DNA of 64,000 bases, from the NCBI GenBank assembly GCA_029959085.1, contig JARWIR010000005.1, forward strand, positions 7,876,501 to 7,940,500, read 5' to 3'. Below the pieces are notes generated by a model. It was not told where the DNA came from. It worked only from the letters and a program-made list of their open reading frames with translations, and did not search any database. The stretch's first letter is position 1. Each line of letters opens with the position of its first letter. Positions 35,360 through 46,087 of the stretch are shown in pieces. This DNA comes from Nemophila menziesii. Lineage: Eukaryota; Streptophyta; Magnoliopsida; Boraginales; Hydrophyllaceae. The position numbers and the translations under genes were made by a program.

Positions 35360-37488
35360 TTAATAATCAACTTGTAAGAATCTTTCATAAACCGTTCCTC
35401 TTAGTGTCTTATTAATCACCTCCCAATTCTTAATATGATCCATTAACATTCCTTTATGTATCTTAACTTGTCTACTACCTAACACCATCTCAGGCAACCC
35501 TAGGAACTTCTGAACATCTCTCAGTATCTGCAACAATAAATTAAAAATAATTAATCAACAAATACACGGTAAAAAAAATTATTTGTCATTCATGTCCTTA
35601 CAGTTTGGTTTTTTACGAGATCTTCGTAGTACAAAACAATGTGTCGAGTGGTATTAAAATACTCAAGCGCTTTTGTGGCTGTTTCGTCCATTTTTTGTAA
35701 TTCCGTCACTAATGATCTTGGGTTAATTTCTGGTTTATATCTTGAAAGAGTTTTAGCCTGCAAAAAGAAATTGTATAAGTAAACCATGGGACATATAATG
35801 GGCCCGTTTAGATTAGAGAAAAACAAACCTCCTCGGATGAGTGTACGTGAGATTTATGGGTCCCATTTAAAACTTTGGCGAATCTATCGTAAGAATTTGC
35901 AAGCATAGATACCATTCTACGAAGTAAATTTCTTCTAAAGAGAAATATAACTGAAACTCCTTGATTATTGAAATATTCCACAATTTCTTTATGGTGCTCC
36001 ATTAATCCCTGAGCCAACATATATACAGTATTGCTTATATCCGATATTAAAATTACAAGGACTAATTAGTAATTAGTGAAATATACCTGATTAAGCATCC
36101 ATTTAAATCCAATAGCAGCTGAACACTCATTTTTCGAAGCGCTAGTAAATAAATCAAGATTATACACACGATCTAAAGTCATAATAATCGAAGAAACATT
36201 TTGTCTTCTCTCTTTAACAGAGAATATTTCACCATTAGAACTCACATTCATATGACTGTTTAATAACGTTTCAAACCATCCACTCCCAGATCTTTGCATC
36301 GAAAGAATAGCAAAGAGTTGTACAGGATTACACGCACATTCAGACCTGTAATATCAGTTATATAATATTTGAATATAAAATTAAAATTTAATTTTACAAA
36401 TTTACCTGTTAAAGGTTTTGGGTTTCGGATAATGTAAGTTAGATGTTTCGATAACGTGGATATTAACTAATTTACGTTTGGTGATGATTTTTGATTGGTT
36501 TAGACTGAATGAACAGATGTAAAGACTGCACACCATTGCAAAGACTAAGACGATCATTCGAGATAATGTCGGAATTTTCTTCGGCGGTCTGATGATTATT
36601 GATTCCTTTACATAAAAATAAAACATCATGTGTAACGGTAATGTATGAGGTTAAATATTTTGATTTTAATTAGAAAATAATATAAACATGATTATGGGTA
36701 AATAACTTATTTGGTCATTAATTTTTTACCTTTTAGACAAATTAGTCACTTATCTTGTAATTTGAAAATCTAACATCTTTTGTTTTTTGGACAAATGTGT
36801 TAGTCAGAAAAAGACAAATGTAATTATCACTATATCGATAAATGACTAAAATACCCCTAAAATGTGATTATGCCATTGACATGTATTATGACAAAGATGA
36901 GACAACACAAATGACACGATAAAAAAACAAGAAAAGGACTTTTATTTACTTTGTGATAATCGAGTTAGCTAAAATAATTAAACGAAACCTTTTTCTCTAA
37001 AGGCACATTTCAACTGGTTTTTTTGTATTTTTGTTTATTGAAGCTACATTGTTTGCAAAAGTAACCATTTTTAGTTACCCTAACCATTTCGGTCAAAAAA
37101 GAAGAAAAATTACCCTAACCATTAGAATCAAAATGTGAAAACAAAAACAAAGAGAGGTTAAAAAATTGGAATAGGAGATAAACTTCTATATTAGGCATGA
37201 GCAACTATCGACTTTTATTACCACCTAATTTCACTAATAAATACCTTCTAAATTTGTCACAGGAAAGCTAAAAACTAATTTCCAACAAATTCAAAACAGA
37301 AATACTCGTAATTAAAAAAATTGAATCTTCATAGCTTGAACAAAACGACAAATCTGGATTCTGGAAATAACCCATTACTTCAAATTTCCAAAATACACAA
37401 CTAAAAAATTAAAAATAAAAATAGCAAGAAAGGAAGAACCCAGAAGAATAAAACTTACCTTGGAAAATATACAGATTTCTTCCGCCAT
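35360..37488 (-). CDS. Membrane-anchored sulfotransferase-like P-loop protein, six exons
   Basis: Exons 37459-37488, 36406-36605, 36087-36345, 35829-36008, 35602-35757 and 35360-35527 join by GT-AG introns in phase to 993 nt, 330 residues. Exon 1 encodes only MAEEICIFSK. Residues 27-45 form one membrane span (type II, probably Golgi). MQRSGSGWFETLL (93-105) is the 5'-phosphosulfate-binding loop of PAPS-dependent sulfotransferases; FRRNLLRRMVSMLANSY (187-203) holds the 3'-phosphate-binding Arg/Ser. I recognise the plant NodH-like 'P-loop NTPase' family by SSNGEIFSVK, KWMLNQ, YDRFAKVLNGTHKSHVHS and YYEDLVKNQT. The acceptor substrate is unknown. The gene looks intact. An ATG at 36629 opens a longer exon 2 frame but lies in the intron; the short first exon gives the family-typical N terminus. 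Intron 1 (36606-37458) is AT-rich, with a stretch near 36690 resembling a Mutator-like end. Confidence 0.88.
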
Positions 37489-37771
37489 TGCAGCAGAAAA
37501 TTAACTGAAAAATAGCTTAAAAAATGGGATTTTTCTCTTCTATGCAAGGTCTAGAAAGAGCTCAGTTTCTTGTACTGTGAACACTCACAGGCCTTCAAAG
37601 GAGGGTAAGCGAAGGCTTAAAGTTTCTTTACTTCTCGAGAGTATTAACTATTAAGAGATCCTGTAATCTGTAATCGAACTTCACTTGAGGTTTAAGCAAA
37701 CATGTGAGTGACGCTCCTAGTGAAGAACAATGGCATTAATGAGAAGCAGCTGGAGTGGCACTTTCTTCTCT

Positions 37772-37780
37772 CTATATATG
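37772..37780 (-). promoter_or_regulatory. Candidate TATA box of the sulfotransferase gene
   Basis: Minus strand CATATATAG, about 285 bases upstream of the ATG, preceded downstream by pyrimidine/purine-rich leader-like sequence. A start near 37745 would give a leader of about 255 bases. Confidence 0.4.
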
Positions 37781-38549
37781 TTAAAGTTTTTCTCTCTTGA
37801 TTTGTTGGTCCCTATCAGTCAAATGCGTGAGAATATTTGGATTATTTACTTATTCTGTTTGGAGTTTTCCTTATCTAGTATTCGTTACTTCATATAATGG
37901 TATTTTAATCGGATTAATGCGATTACAGTAATACTGCATACAGTACCCCACTTGTATTTGTTTTTTACGTTAAAGTCCTTTATATTTGGTTATAGTAACA
38001 GATTCGGCCGTAATGACTAGCGGTCAATGAAATGAATAATCTATATAAATATATAAAAAAATTAATAGTTGACTCTATTAAGTGTTGTTTTAATTTTTTA
38101 TGTATTATTTTATTTTATTATATTTTTTATTATTTTTTAGTATGTTATATATCTTTTATTATTTTTTCCCTTCAAAATTTATAATATAAAACTTTTGAGA
38201 TACATTTTTCTCGATTAAAATAGCGTATTATAATTTAGTTTGGTTTCTTTATATATATTTTTTGTTTTTCTTTAACTTGAATCGTGATTAGTGCATTGTA
38301 CGAAAAATTATGACTTAATTTTAATTTATAGGATTTTAGACAGGAAAAATGTTATAATGATGGGACAATGCCTATTTAATAATAAGGAAAAGAAAATTAT
38401 TATCTATTTAAAATAATTATGAATTATTGTCCAAGAAACACTTCAAGTTAAAATTAATTCCCTCTCACCTCAATCATTATTTTTTTGCCCATAAAAGGCC
38501 ACATAAATATTTTGCTTTTTTCTTTTCTTTCCCATAAAAAGAGTCGTTT
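37781..38549. other. AT-rich intergenic DNA upstream of the sulfotransferase gene
   Basis: Nothing recognisable apart from T-rich tracts. Confidence 0.5.
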
Positions 38550-38641
38550 GAGTTATGGTAAACTTCCCATAACTCAAACTCTGAGTAATGGGAAGCTTCC
38601 CATTACTCGAACTTTGAGTAATGGGAAGCTTTCTATTACTC
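38550..38641. repeat. Three tandem 26 bp palindromes at 33 bp period
   Basis: Palindromes start at 38550, 38583 and 38616. The middle one (38583-38608) is perfect, centred on GGGAAGCTTCCC with arms GAGTAAT/ATTACTC. The outer two are imperfect versions. Spacers are seven bases. A short plus-strand frame across them gives an 11-residue repeat (LSNGKLPITRT), probably a by-product. Confidence 0.9.
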
Positions 38642-38845
38642 AGTGTTCTTTAAAAAATACGGTGTCTTCTATGGGTAAAGGTGTAAGGTGGCAGGTACCT
38701 ATTAGGCATTAATCCTTTAATTATATCTATAAAATTAAAAGATATTTCTACATTATGCTTAACGCCTCTTATTTTTTTTCCTCAAAAGAATCCCAATTTT
38801 TTAAGATATACCTAATACACCTTTAATCCTACATCTCTCACACAC

Positions 38846-38847
<2 letters not shown>

Positions 38848-38920
<73 letters not shown>
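38848..38920. repeat. (AT)n microsatellite, 73 bp
   Basis: An uninterrupted AT dinucleotide run. Confidence 0.95.
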
Positions 38921-38922
<2 letters not shown>

Positions 38923-38929
38923 CTTAATT

Positions 38930-40080
38930 AAAACATATCTTATGTAAGACACAGAATATATGAAGGGTTCGTAATACATGAATATTTAGGACATAATGAT
39001 AATTTATTATTTATAATACTCCCCCCCTGAATGTTCGTCCATTAAAATATATGTCCCGTTAAAATTTTTCCAAGAATAACCTTGTGGGATAAAACTTTGG
39101 TGAAGGAAAAAAAGTTCACATACATGAAACTAACCATCCTGAAATATTGCCTCGTGAAAACCATGTCAAGAAAAACTCATTGGGATAAAAACTTGGAAGA
39201 TAGGAAAAGAGTACAGTTTTGTTCACGCTCCTTGATGTTAGCAAGAGATATCTGAGTTTTCGTGCTCCAGTATTAAGGAACAACTTCTTAAATATTATGG
39301 TTGACAATGATTTTGTAAAAAAATCTACAAAATTTTACATGATTGTATCTGTCGAATGTCAATATCCCCATTCTTTAGTAGCTTGTGTGTGTAGAAAAAC
39401 TTTAGTGAAATATTTTTCGTTCTACCGCCTCTAATATAGACATGTTAATTATGTGTGATACAAGCAACAATATCCTCATACAAAACCGCTGGTATATTTC
39501 TTGTTGAAGATAAACCACACTTCTCTTGGATATGTCGAAATTTCTACTTAAATAAATATTACATACCACTCCCTTGAATACTCTCTGAGGGATATCCCTC
39601 ATTAAAACCTTATCAATAAAAATCTATTGGAATAAAACTTGATGAAGGAAAAAGGGTACATCATTCTTTGAGGGTATGACACATATTCAACCTATCTCGG
39701 TAAAATTTGACTAGGAAAAACCAATGGTATCCCGTGGTGAAGGAAAATAGTACAAAATCTCAAGCTCGTTACGATATTACTTATTTCCTAGTACATTAGA
39801 TACATGTGGATTTGTAACTTCATTGTCGTAGGTAAAAAAATTTAATGAACAAATATTCTGGATTTTACTTGATGGTAATGAGTGTAAGTAACATCATTTC
39901 TTTGATCAATAAAAATGAGTATATAATTCTTTTAATAATGAATATTTAGAATGCCGTTAAACCCTTACTAGGAAAACCTAGTGGGAAAAAATCTCAGTGA
40001 AGTAAAAAGAGTACAATACATAAATATCACATTCTCCTCATTATGACATGAATTATGACAACAAATATTTCAAGTATCCT
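38930..40080 (-). mobile_element. Copia-type LTR/3'-end remnant with repeated motif
   Basis: Phrases of the kind CTTGGTGAAGGAAAAAGAGT and AAACTCATTGGGATAAAA recur near 39085, 39165, 39610, 39690 and 39965. On the minus strand they read like the TTTTTCCCA...GGGTTTTTCCT words found in LTRs of many plant Ty1/copia elements. No coding domains or second LTR seen. Assignment is from recollection of the motif only. Confidence 0.4.
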
Positions 40081-40528
40081 TTCATAATTCATAAACTCGT
40101 CTCTCTTACTTTAAATTATGTTATTCAGGATCTTTTATAATCCAGGAACTTCTCGTTCTTCGAGAACTTAATATTTTGACACTATAAGTACTTCAGGAAC
40201 CTATCATGTTTTTGGCACTTGTTGCGTTATCAACCACCTTTTATCAGAGAATACAACATTTAATCCACTTGTTTTGTCATTCCCACATCTATATATTTAG
40301 ATAAATGAAAACGGTTACATTCTTCATGAGATTGAATTGTACCTCCTTGGTGTTCCCGGGATTAGTCTTCCTTTACAAGGGTTTACAGATAGTTGAGCAG
40401 ATTGGAGTTACAGAGTTGTAGGTTGAAATTGACTCACAAGAGATGTTGGCGGTGTTATCTTAACAGGATTTTGAGATAGGACTAGCGATGTTTTGGGTCA
40501 ACGGTATTTGTGCTTTCATGGCTAGGAA
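40081..40528. other. Intergenic DNA, possible RNase H-like remnant
   Basis: Bases about 40390-40510 give VEIDSQEMLAVLS in one frame, faintly like the RNase H domain of plant LINEs. Too short and broken to call. Confidence 0.2.
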
Positions 40529-42786
40529 TAGGGGAGAGCACGAGTCGGTTTTACCCGACTTTGAGGCTAGGGTAAACCAAGTGTAATATATTTTGATTTA
40601 AGAAATTTCTTAGGTAACTCAAGGGTAGGATAAAAATAATTTACCCTCGGGTTGATTCGGGTCACCTTTTGGTTACTTTCGGTATACCCCCGTTAGTCAA
40701 CATTAGTCAAACTATTTTTAACGCATGAAAAAATTAAAAAAATGACAAATCTGAGAAAACTAATGTCATTATACTTCTAAATATCAAAGTTATAATTTTG
40801 ACATTACAAACCAAGAAGCCGTGTATCAAATAGTTCAAAATAAATTACAATGTGTTACAAATCAAAGTACAGTCTTATACATTACATAACTTTAACAAAA
40901 AATGATATTTTATTTGAATATCAAAAGTCTAGGTTGATCGGAAATTTGGTAGTGACCTTTGGAATATCCGAAAAGGCAAATGAAAAGACTTCTCTGATAT
41001 GCATGTTTTGCATTTTTTTTTTGTTACACGATTTTTCAGTTTAGATAAGTCTAACCCAATAGCTTGGGTAATTGGTGGTCCTTAGTGTGTTCTAAAATAA
41101 ATGCAATAAGTAAAGAGAACCACAACCGCAAGTGTACGGTTGTCCCAAGTAATAATAGTGATAAACAGATTCGTTCAGGGACGGATTGGTTAACTCTAAT
41201 GCTTATCAGATAGTGATTAATTGCACGGAAAGCAAGTAAATTATTTTAAGAGTGGTTGTTGGTTTTTCTAATAACTAAGACAAAAAATGAAAAGACTAAA
41301 TTAATGCAAATATAAAGCTAGACGCAAGTAAAAATAGTTGGACGCAAGGTATGAGAGGTAGTACTCGAGTAACGCTAGGATTTCACCTAAATCAAATCAT
41401 TTTGTGTATTGTTTAAGGGACGAATTCGGTAAATAATATTGGTCGGGATTCTATTATCTCCTTACCCCCGTCAGGGTGGACTAAGGAGCTCTTCTCAGGT
41501 GCTACAAACCCCGTCAGGGTGAATATAGTCCACCTTCGAATGATTAAAACCTAACTACCCAATTGGCCGTAAGATTAATTAAGCCTGTCAAGGACAAATA
41601 ATTTCTATCCTACATTCGTTAACTAGTTCCGCACCTAGACCCCCATCAAGGTGATCCAATTGCCACTAATTGGAATAGCCTAAGTACTAATACCTAATAT
41701 TAATCCATGACTTCAATAATAGCAATAAGTGTAAATTAAAGAAAAATATTAAATACCCAATTCGATTTAAATTAAATTAATCCCAAATTCAAAGACATGG
41801 AATGAAATAGATTATGGTTCAACCCATTACGCGTTCTCAAGTACTTAATGAAATTAGCTCATAATCGTAAAAACTAAGAAAATAAATTGAAAGGAATTCA
41901 TAATTGTTTTACAGAAATGAAAATAAGAAACCTAATTAGGAAGATGATTCGGCTGCAAAGTAGAGATATAGACAGTCTCCAGCTCCAAGCTTCTTCTTTT
42001 TCTTGCTTCTGCTTCTTTTCTTCTTGTCTGACTTTGTGAATAATGAATTGTTTGAAAAATAGAAGTCAAAAGCCCTATTTATACTTATAAAAACCGGACT
42101 TGGACCTTAGCTTGTGTTTAAATGAAATAATAAAGGCCCAAGTCCATTCTCTTAGCACAAAATCTCGTAATTGCTGCACCACCTCCACTAAAACAGCTCT
42201 AACCGACCCGTTTCAAGTCCGATTGACCCCATTTCAGTTGCTAAAGTTTCGTAACTCGATGGGGCACGTTTTCTCTTCACAAGTCAGAGGCTAAATCTAC
42301 TCTTAGGTGGCTCGAAATCAGCAATCTTTTGCAACTTTCTAGATTTGCATCTCTGAAATCTCAATTCTTTCGAGACTTGTCTTCATGCTTTGACTCCTTA
42401 TCACGATCTTTGGTTTTATTCTCGAACTCCTCTCCTAACTAGTATTCAAAACCTACAAACTTTTCACTAAAATACACAATATTACGCGTAAAAGTTTAAT
42501 AAATCAAAAATACTAAAAACGAAGGAGGGAAATTGGAATATTGCATATTATTACTAAAAGTTTATTAAAATAGTCAGATAATCACCTAATTTGATGTCTC
42601 CTAGGCATATAAATATAGAACAAAAGAGGAGATATCAGTAATATATAGGTAAAATATATGGACCCGAAAAATCATAAGGTAACCTAATGGGTAAGATTGA
42701 CCTAGGTAAAATTAACGTATCTTTTGATTCGGTTTGGTTAAAATAAACTCGATTTTTTTATTTTGGTAAAATTCTGTTATGCCCTA
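40529..42786. mobile_element. hAT-like non-autonomous element split by a solo LTR
   Basis: Ends TAGGGGAGAGCACGAG and (inverted) TAGGGCATAACAGAAT follow the loose hAT terminal pattern. The flanks are 8 bp duplications GCTAGGAA (40521-40528) and ACTAGGAA (42787-42794), one mismatch. Without the LTR and its target duplication it is about 690 bp and has no coding sequence. Confidence 0.6.
41073..42637 (-). repeat. Solo LTR of an Athila family, in the hAT-like element
   Basis: 1565 bp, TG...CA ends (minus: TGATATCTCCTCTTTTGTTC ... GGACCACCA), perfect GTAAT target duplications (41068-41072, 42638-42642), TATAAATA at 42076-42083. Its end region (GACAACCGTACACTTGCGG on the minus strand) matches the LTR of the intact 44183-56263 element, so it is a related family. 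Confidence 0.9.
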
Positions 42787-42794
42787 ACTAGGAA

Positions 42795-43875
42795 CATGTT
42801 TGATCTCGAACACTAGTTTATTGTCTATTATAGGTCTCTCATTCCTATACATCTTTAAGAATTTCTCAAGTTTCTTTAAGATAATTTAAATATCTTTTTA
42901 TTTTATTGTTCCAATAGATAGTTTAAACATCAAAATGTCATCGAATTAGTCTATTTGTTGTAATATGATGATTATATCCCTTTCCATTTAGGAATAATAA
43001 GTTTTAAGCAATTGTTGCAACGGATGAAGGACAATAAAGGGTCCTTTTTAAAGCAAAAAGTTAAGAGCTCCGCTCTGGCGGATGGGGTTTGTATTATTAC
43101 TTAAGAAATGCATTAAAACTTAATCATCAATCTTGCCTTCAAATTTACGAAATTGTTTATTGCACTGGAGTGGAGGCTGTGGAGCCAAACCCATCATACT
43201 TCTGATCCTGTGTTAAATATTTATTGAATATGCATGCCAACCTATACTATCATTTTTTTTTGGACATAACAACCTATGCTATCATTGTATAAATAAAGTA
43301 AATTACTTTTGTTGAGGGTGATTGAATTTTTCTTCGAAATTCTGCTTTTTCGAATTGGAATAAGCTATACTTTCAATTACTATATTACGGCTATTATTTT
43401 GAAAAAAAAATACTCATGTGATTATGTCAACAATTTAAATGTATATCACATATATGAAAATATTAACTTGTCTGCTAATTGAATATCTAAATATAAAAGT
43501 GTAAAAAAATATATAAGAGGATCAATCGGAATACCTCTTATAGCGGAAGCGTGTTTGAATTGTCTTGCCAAGTCGACGTAGATCTTTACTCAATTATCCA
43601 CAAGCTATGATACCTTTCATGTGTTTATTTGATTGAGATAAAAAACCTGTATAATTGGAGAATATATAATAATTGTCTTATATTTTTGTCTGCCTAATAT
43701 GTACTTCACATATATCATATAAGGCCCAAAAATGACTTATATATAAAGAGAGACTTCTTTTTGAATGAAAAAGAAATAACTACTCCTTCCAATTATTAAA
43801 TGGGCTGGCCCATCATAGATGCTCGACCCGGCCCAAATTCTAACAAAAACAATATTGGTTGGTGACATCGAATAA
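42795..43875. other. AT-rich intergenic DNA
   Basis: No gene or repeat recognised. Confidence 0.5.
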
Positions 43876-43884
43876 CATGAGGAC

Positions 43885-44002
43885 TAAACCAGTTGAGGTT
43901 AGCTTAATTGACCAGAGTCTTGGTTATCCTTTAGGCGGTACAGGTTCGAACCGTGTAAACTACACCGAGTCCAAAAATGGCTTTCCCATGTAATAAAAAA
44001 AC
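43885..44002 (+). mobile_element. tRNA-derived SINE, second family
   Basis: A good B box (GGTTCGAACCG), a weak A box (TAGCTTAATTG) 38 bases upstream, and a short A-rich end. It is flanked by CATGAGGAC (43876-43884 and 44003-44011). Sequence and 3' end differ from the SINE at 5106. Confidence 0.7.
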
Positions 44003-44182
44003 CATGAGGACCTTCAAAAGAAATGTGACGATGATCACGCAAGTATATATTGGATGTTGTTGTAAAACCGTTTAGATTAAAATTTGAGTTTCAAACATTT
44101 TCAAAAAATATTTAACAACAGAAAATAGAAAATACAAACAGTGTATCGTGGTTCGACAAAAGTCTACATCCATGTTGGGCTC

Positions 44183-45942
44183 TGATGTCTCCCGATTTGT
44201 TCTAATTATTAGCCCTTTGGAGACATCCTTTTAGGTGAATAAATGACTTGTTTGTTAGACTTTTAAGCTTAATTGATCATATTGCACTTTCTCCCCTTGG
44301 AAATTAACTATTTGCAGAATCTGAGCTTTTGTGCATAAATTTGACTGTTTTTAATGCAAAGTTAATAGGTTCTTGAAAGACCAATCCAAGGAGAAAAAGT
44401 GAGAATAAAGTCTTAGTGTATTTTAGAGTGTTAGGAAATGATTTCTAGTCGAGTTTCTATTTTTAGAGTACACTTTCCTATTTTGATTTCTTGATTTATT
44501 GATTTATTCTTTTTAAGCATATGCGGTTTAATTATTTATTTAATGTGAAGCTTTTAAAGATAAATGGTAATTACTTAGAGGCCAAGTCAAGATAAAGATG
44601 AAAGGAAAGAAGATTTACATGGAAATAAGAAGATTTGGTAAAGATTTATTTAAAGGAGGAAAAGATAAAGCTGCCTTTTGAAATCTGAAATCCAGCCACG
44701 TTTTAGGAATTAAATCATAATAAAAGATTGACATGGATTCTGGACGAATGGTCTGCACCAATAGAAAGAGCTTTCCAAGACAAGCAGTTTCATATATTGG
44801 AACTTCTCAAACGGATAAGTATTGAAAAAGATATGATCAAATCAAATCAGCAGCAAATCTTACCTTTCCTAGAATTTAGAGCTACGAATTTGAGAGTCTT
44901 TGACTTGTCTTCCACTCCAAGCAAAATTCGACCTAGACTCCTCCAACACCTATAAATACACCCCTTAACCTCCTACTTTCACACACTTCAGAGAATATAC
45001 AAGAGGCTTAAGGTTTTCAAGTCAGAGCAAGAAGGAGAGAAGAAGCTAGAAGCTGGAGGAATCCTGTTCTTCCATCCATAGTCATTCTACCCTTTAGGTT
45101 TTTCAATTATCTTTTGTATTTGAACATGAATTCCTTTTATTTAATGTTAGTTTTTAATTTCATCATGAGCTAAATTTCTTTATACTTGAGAATCGCATAA
45201 AAGGGATGAACCTTAATTAATGTTTTCTATGTTTTGAATTTGGGATTGTTAGATTTAAATTGAATTGAGTTTTAGGTATTGGATATTACTTTGTTTCATT
45301 ACTAATTCTTTTAGGAACAACTAGAATTAGCTGTTAGTATTTGGGCTATTCCATATAGTGGCGTATGGATCATCCGACAGGGGGGTTTGAATACAGATCT
45401 AGGTAATACCCGTGTAATGTCCGTTATTGACCGACAGGCTTAACTAGTTACATAGCCAAAGAGGTAAATGCATATCATCCGAAAAGCCATATTCGACCAT
45501 ACAGGTGTTTATGATCCTTTAGGATAGCTTCTAGGTCCACCCGACAGGGGGCTAGGAGATATTAGAGTCCCGACTAATATTATAATTCCAATTCTACCCT
45601 TAAACATAGCATAGATTACATTGATTAAGTAGATTCCTTTGCGAGGACCAAGTATATCTCTCTTATCTGAAGTTAGTCGTTATTTGCTTTATTTCTTTTC
45701 TGTTTATTTAATTTAGTCTTTATTTTATTTGCATCTTTTAATTTACAAAAACCAAACAAAAATTATTCTCTTTTATTTTCTGTTTAGCAATTATCTCTAC
45801 TATCTGATTAATATTTGGGTTGAACCTAATCCGTCCCTGAGAACGAACTTGATTATCATATATTACTTGGGACAACCGTACACTTGCGGTTAAGTGGTTC
45901 CTTTTATTTGCACTTTATTTTATAACACCCCAGGACCCACCA
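44183..45942 (+). repeat. 5' LTR of the intact Athila element
   Basis: TGATGTCTCCCGATTTGTTC to CCAGGACCCACCA, 1760 bp. Contains the promoter (TATA at 44951). The 75-codon frame at 44728-44955 is present in both LTRs and looks non-coding. Confidence 0.97.
44951..44958 (+). promoter_or_regulatory. TATA box in the 5' LTR
   Basis: TATAAATA; its copy in the 3' LTR is at 55272-55279. Similar boxes occur in all other Athila LTRs of the window. Confidence 0.75.
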
Positions 45943-45948
45943 AGTTTT

Positions 45949-45966
45949 TGGCGCCGCTGCCGGGGA
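45949..45966 (+). promoter_or_regulatory. Primer binding site (tRNA-Asp type)
   Basis: TGGCGCCGCTGCCGGGGA, six bases downstream of the 5' LTR, for minus-strand cDNA priming. Confidence 0.9.
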
Positions 45967-46087
45967 CGGTAGCGTGTGACCCCGGTGTTAATCTCTTAGT
46001 TTTTTAATTGTTAGTTTAGTTTTAGTTTTATTTTTCAGTTTTACGCTTTGGGTTTTCTTTCTTTCTCAGGTTTACAGGTTTTGGTTT

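Noticed and set aside
36402..36629. Start of the sulfotransferase at the ATG at 36629
   Set aside because: The bases before GAATCA at 36605 end in a good AG acceptor, and an upstream exon (37459-37488) with a GT donor gives an in-phase N terminus more like the family.
38485..38712. Protein with 11-residue repeats
   Set aside because: The repeat follows from the 33 bp palindrome period; no start context or homology supports coding.
44728..44955. 75-codon frame in the Athila LTR (also 55049-55276)
   Set aside because: It lies around the LTR promoter, overlaps the TATA box and is identical only because the LTRs are.
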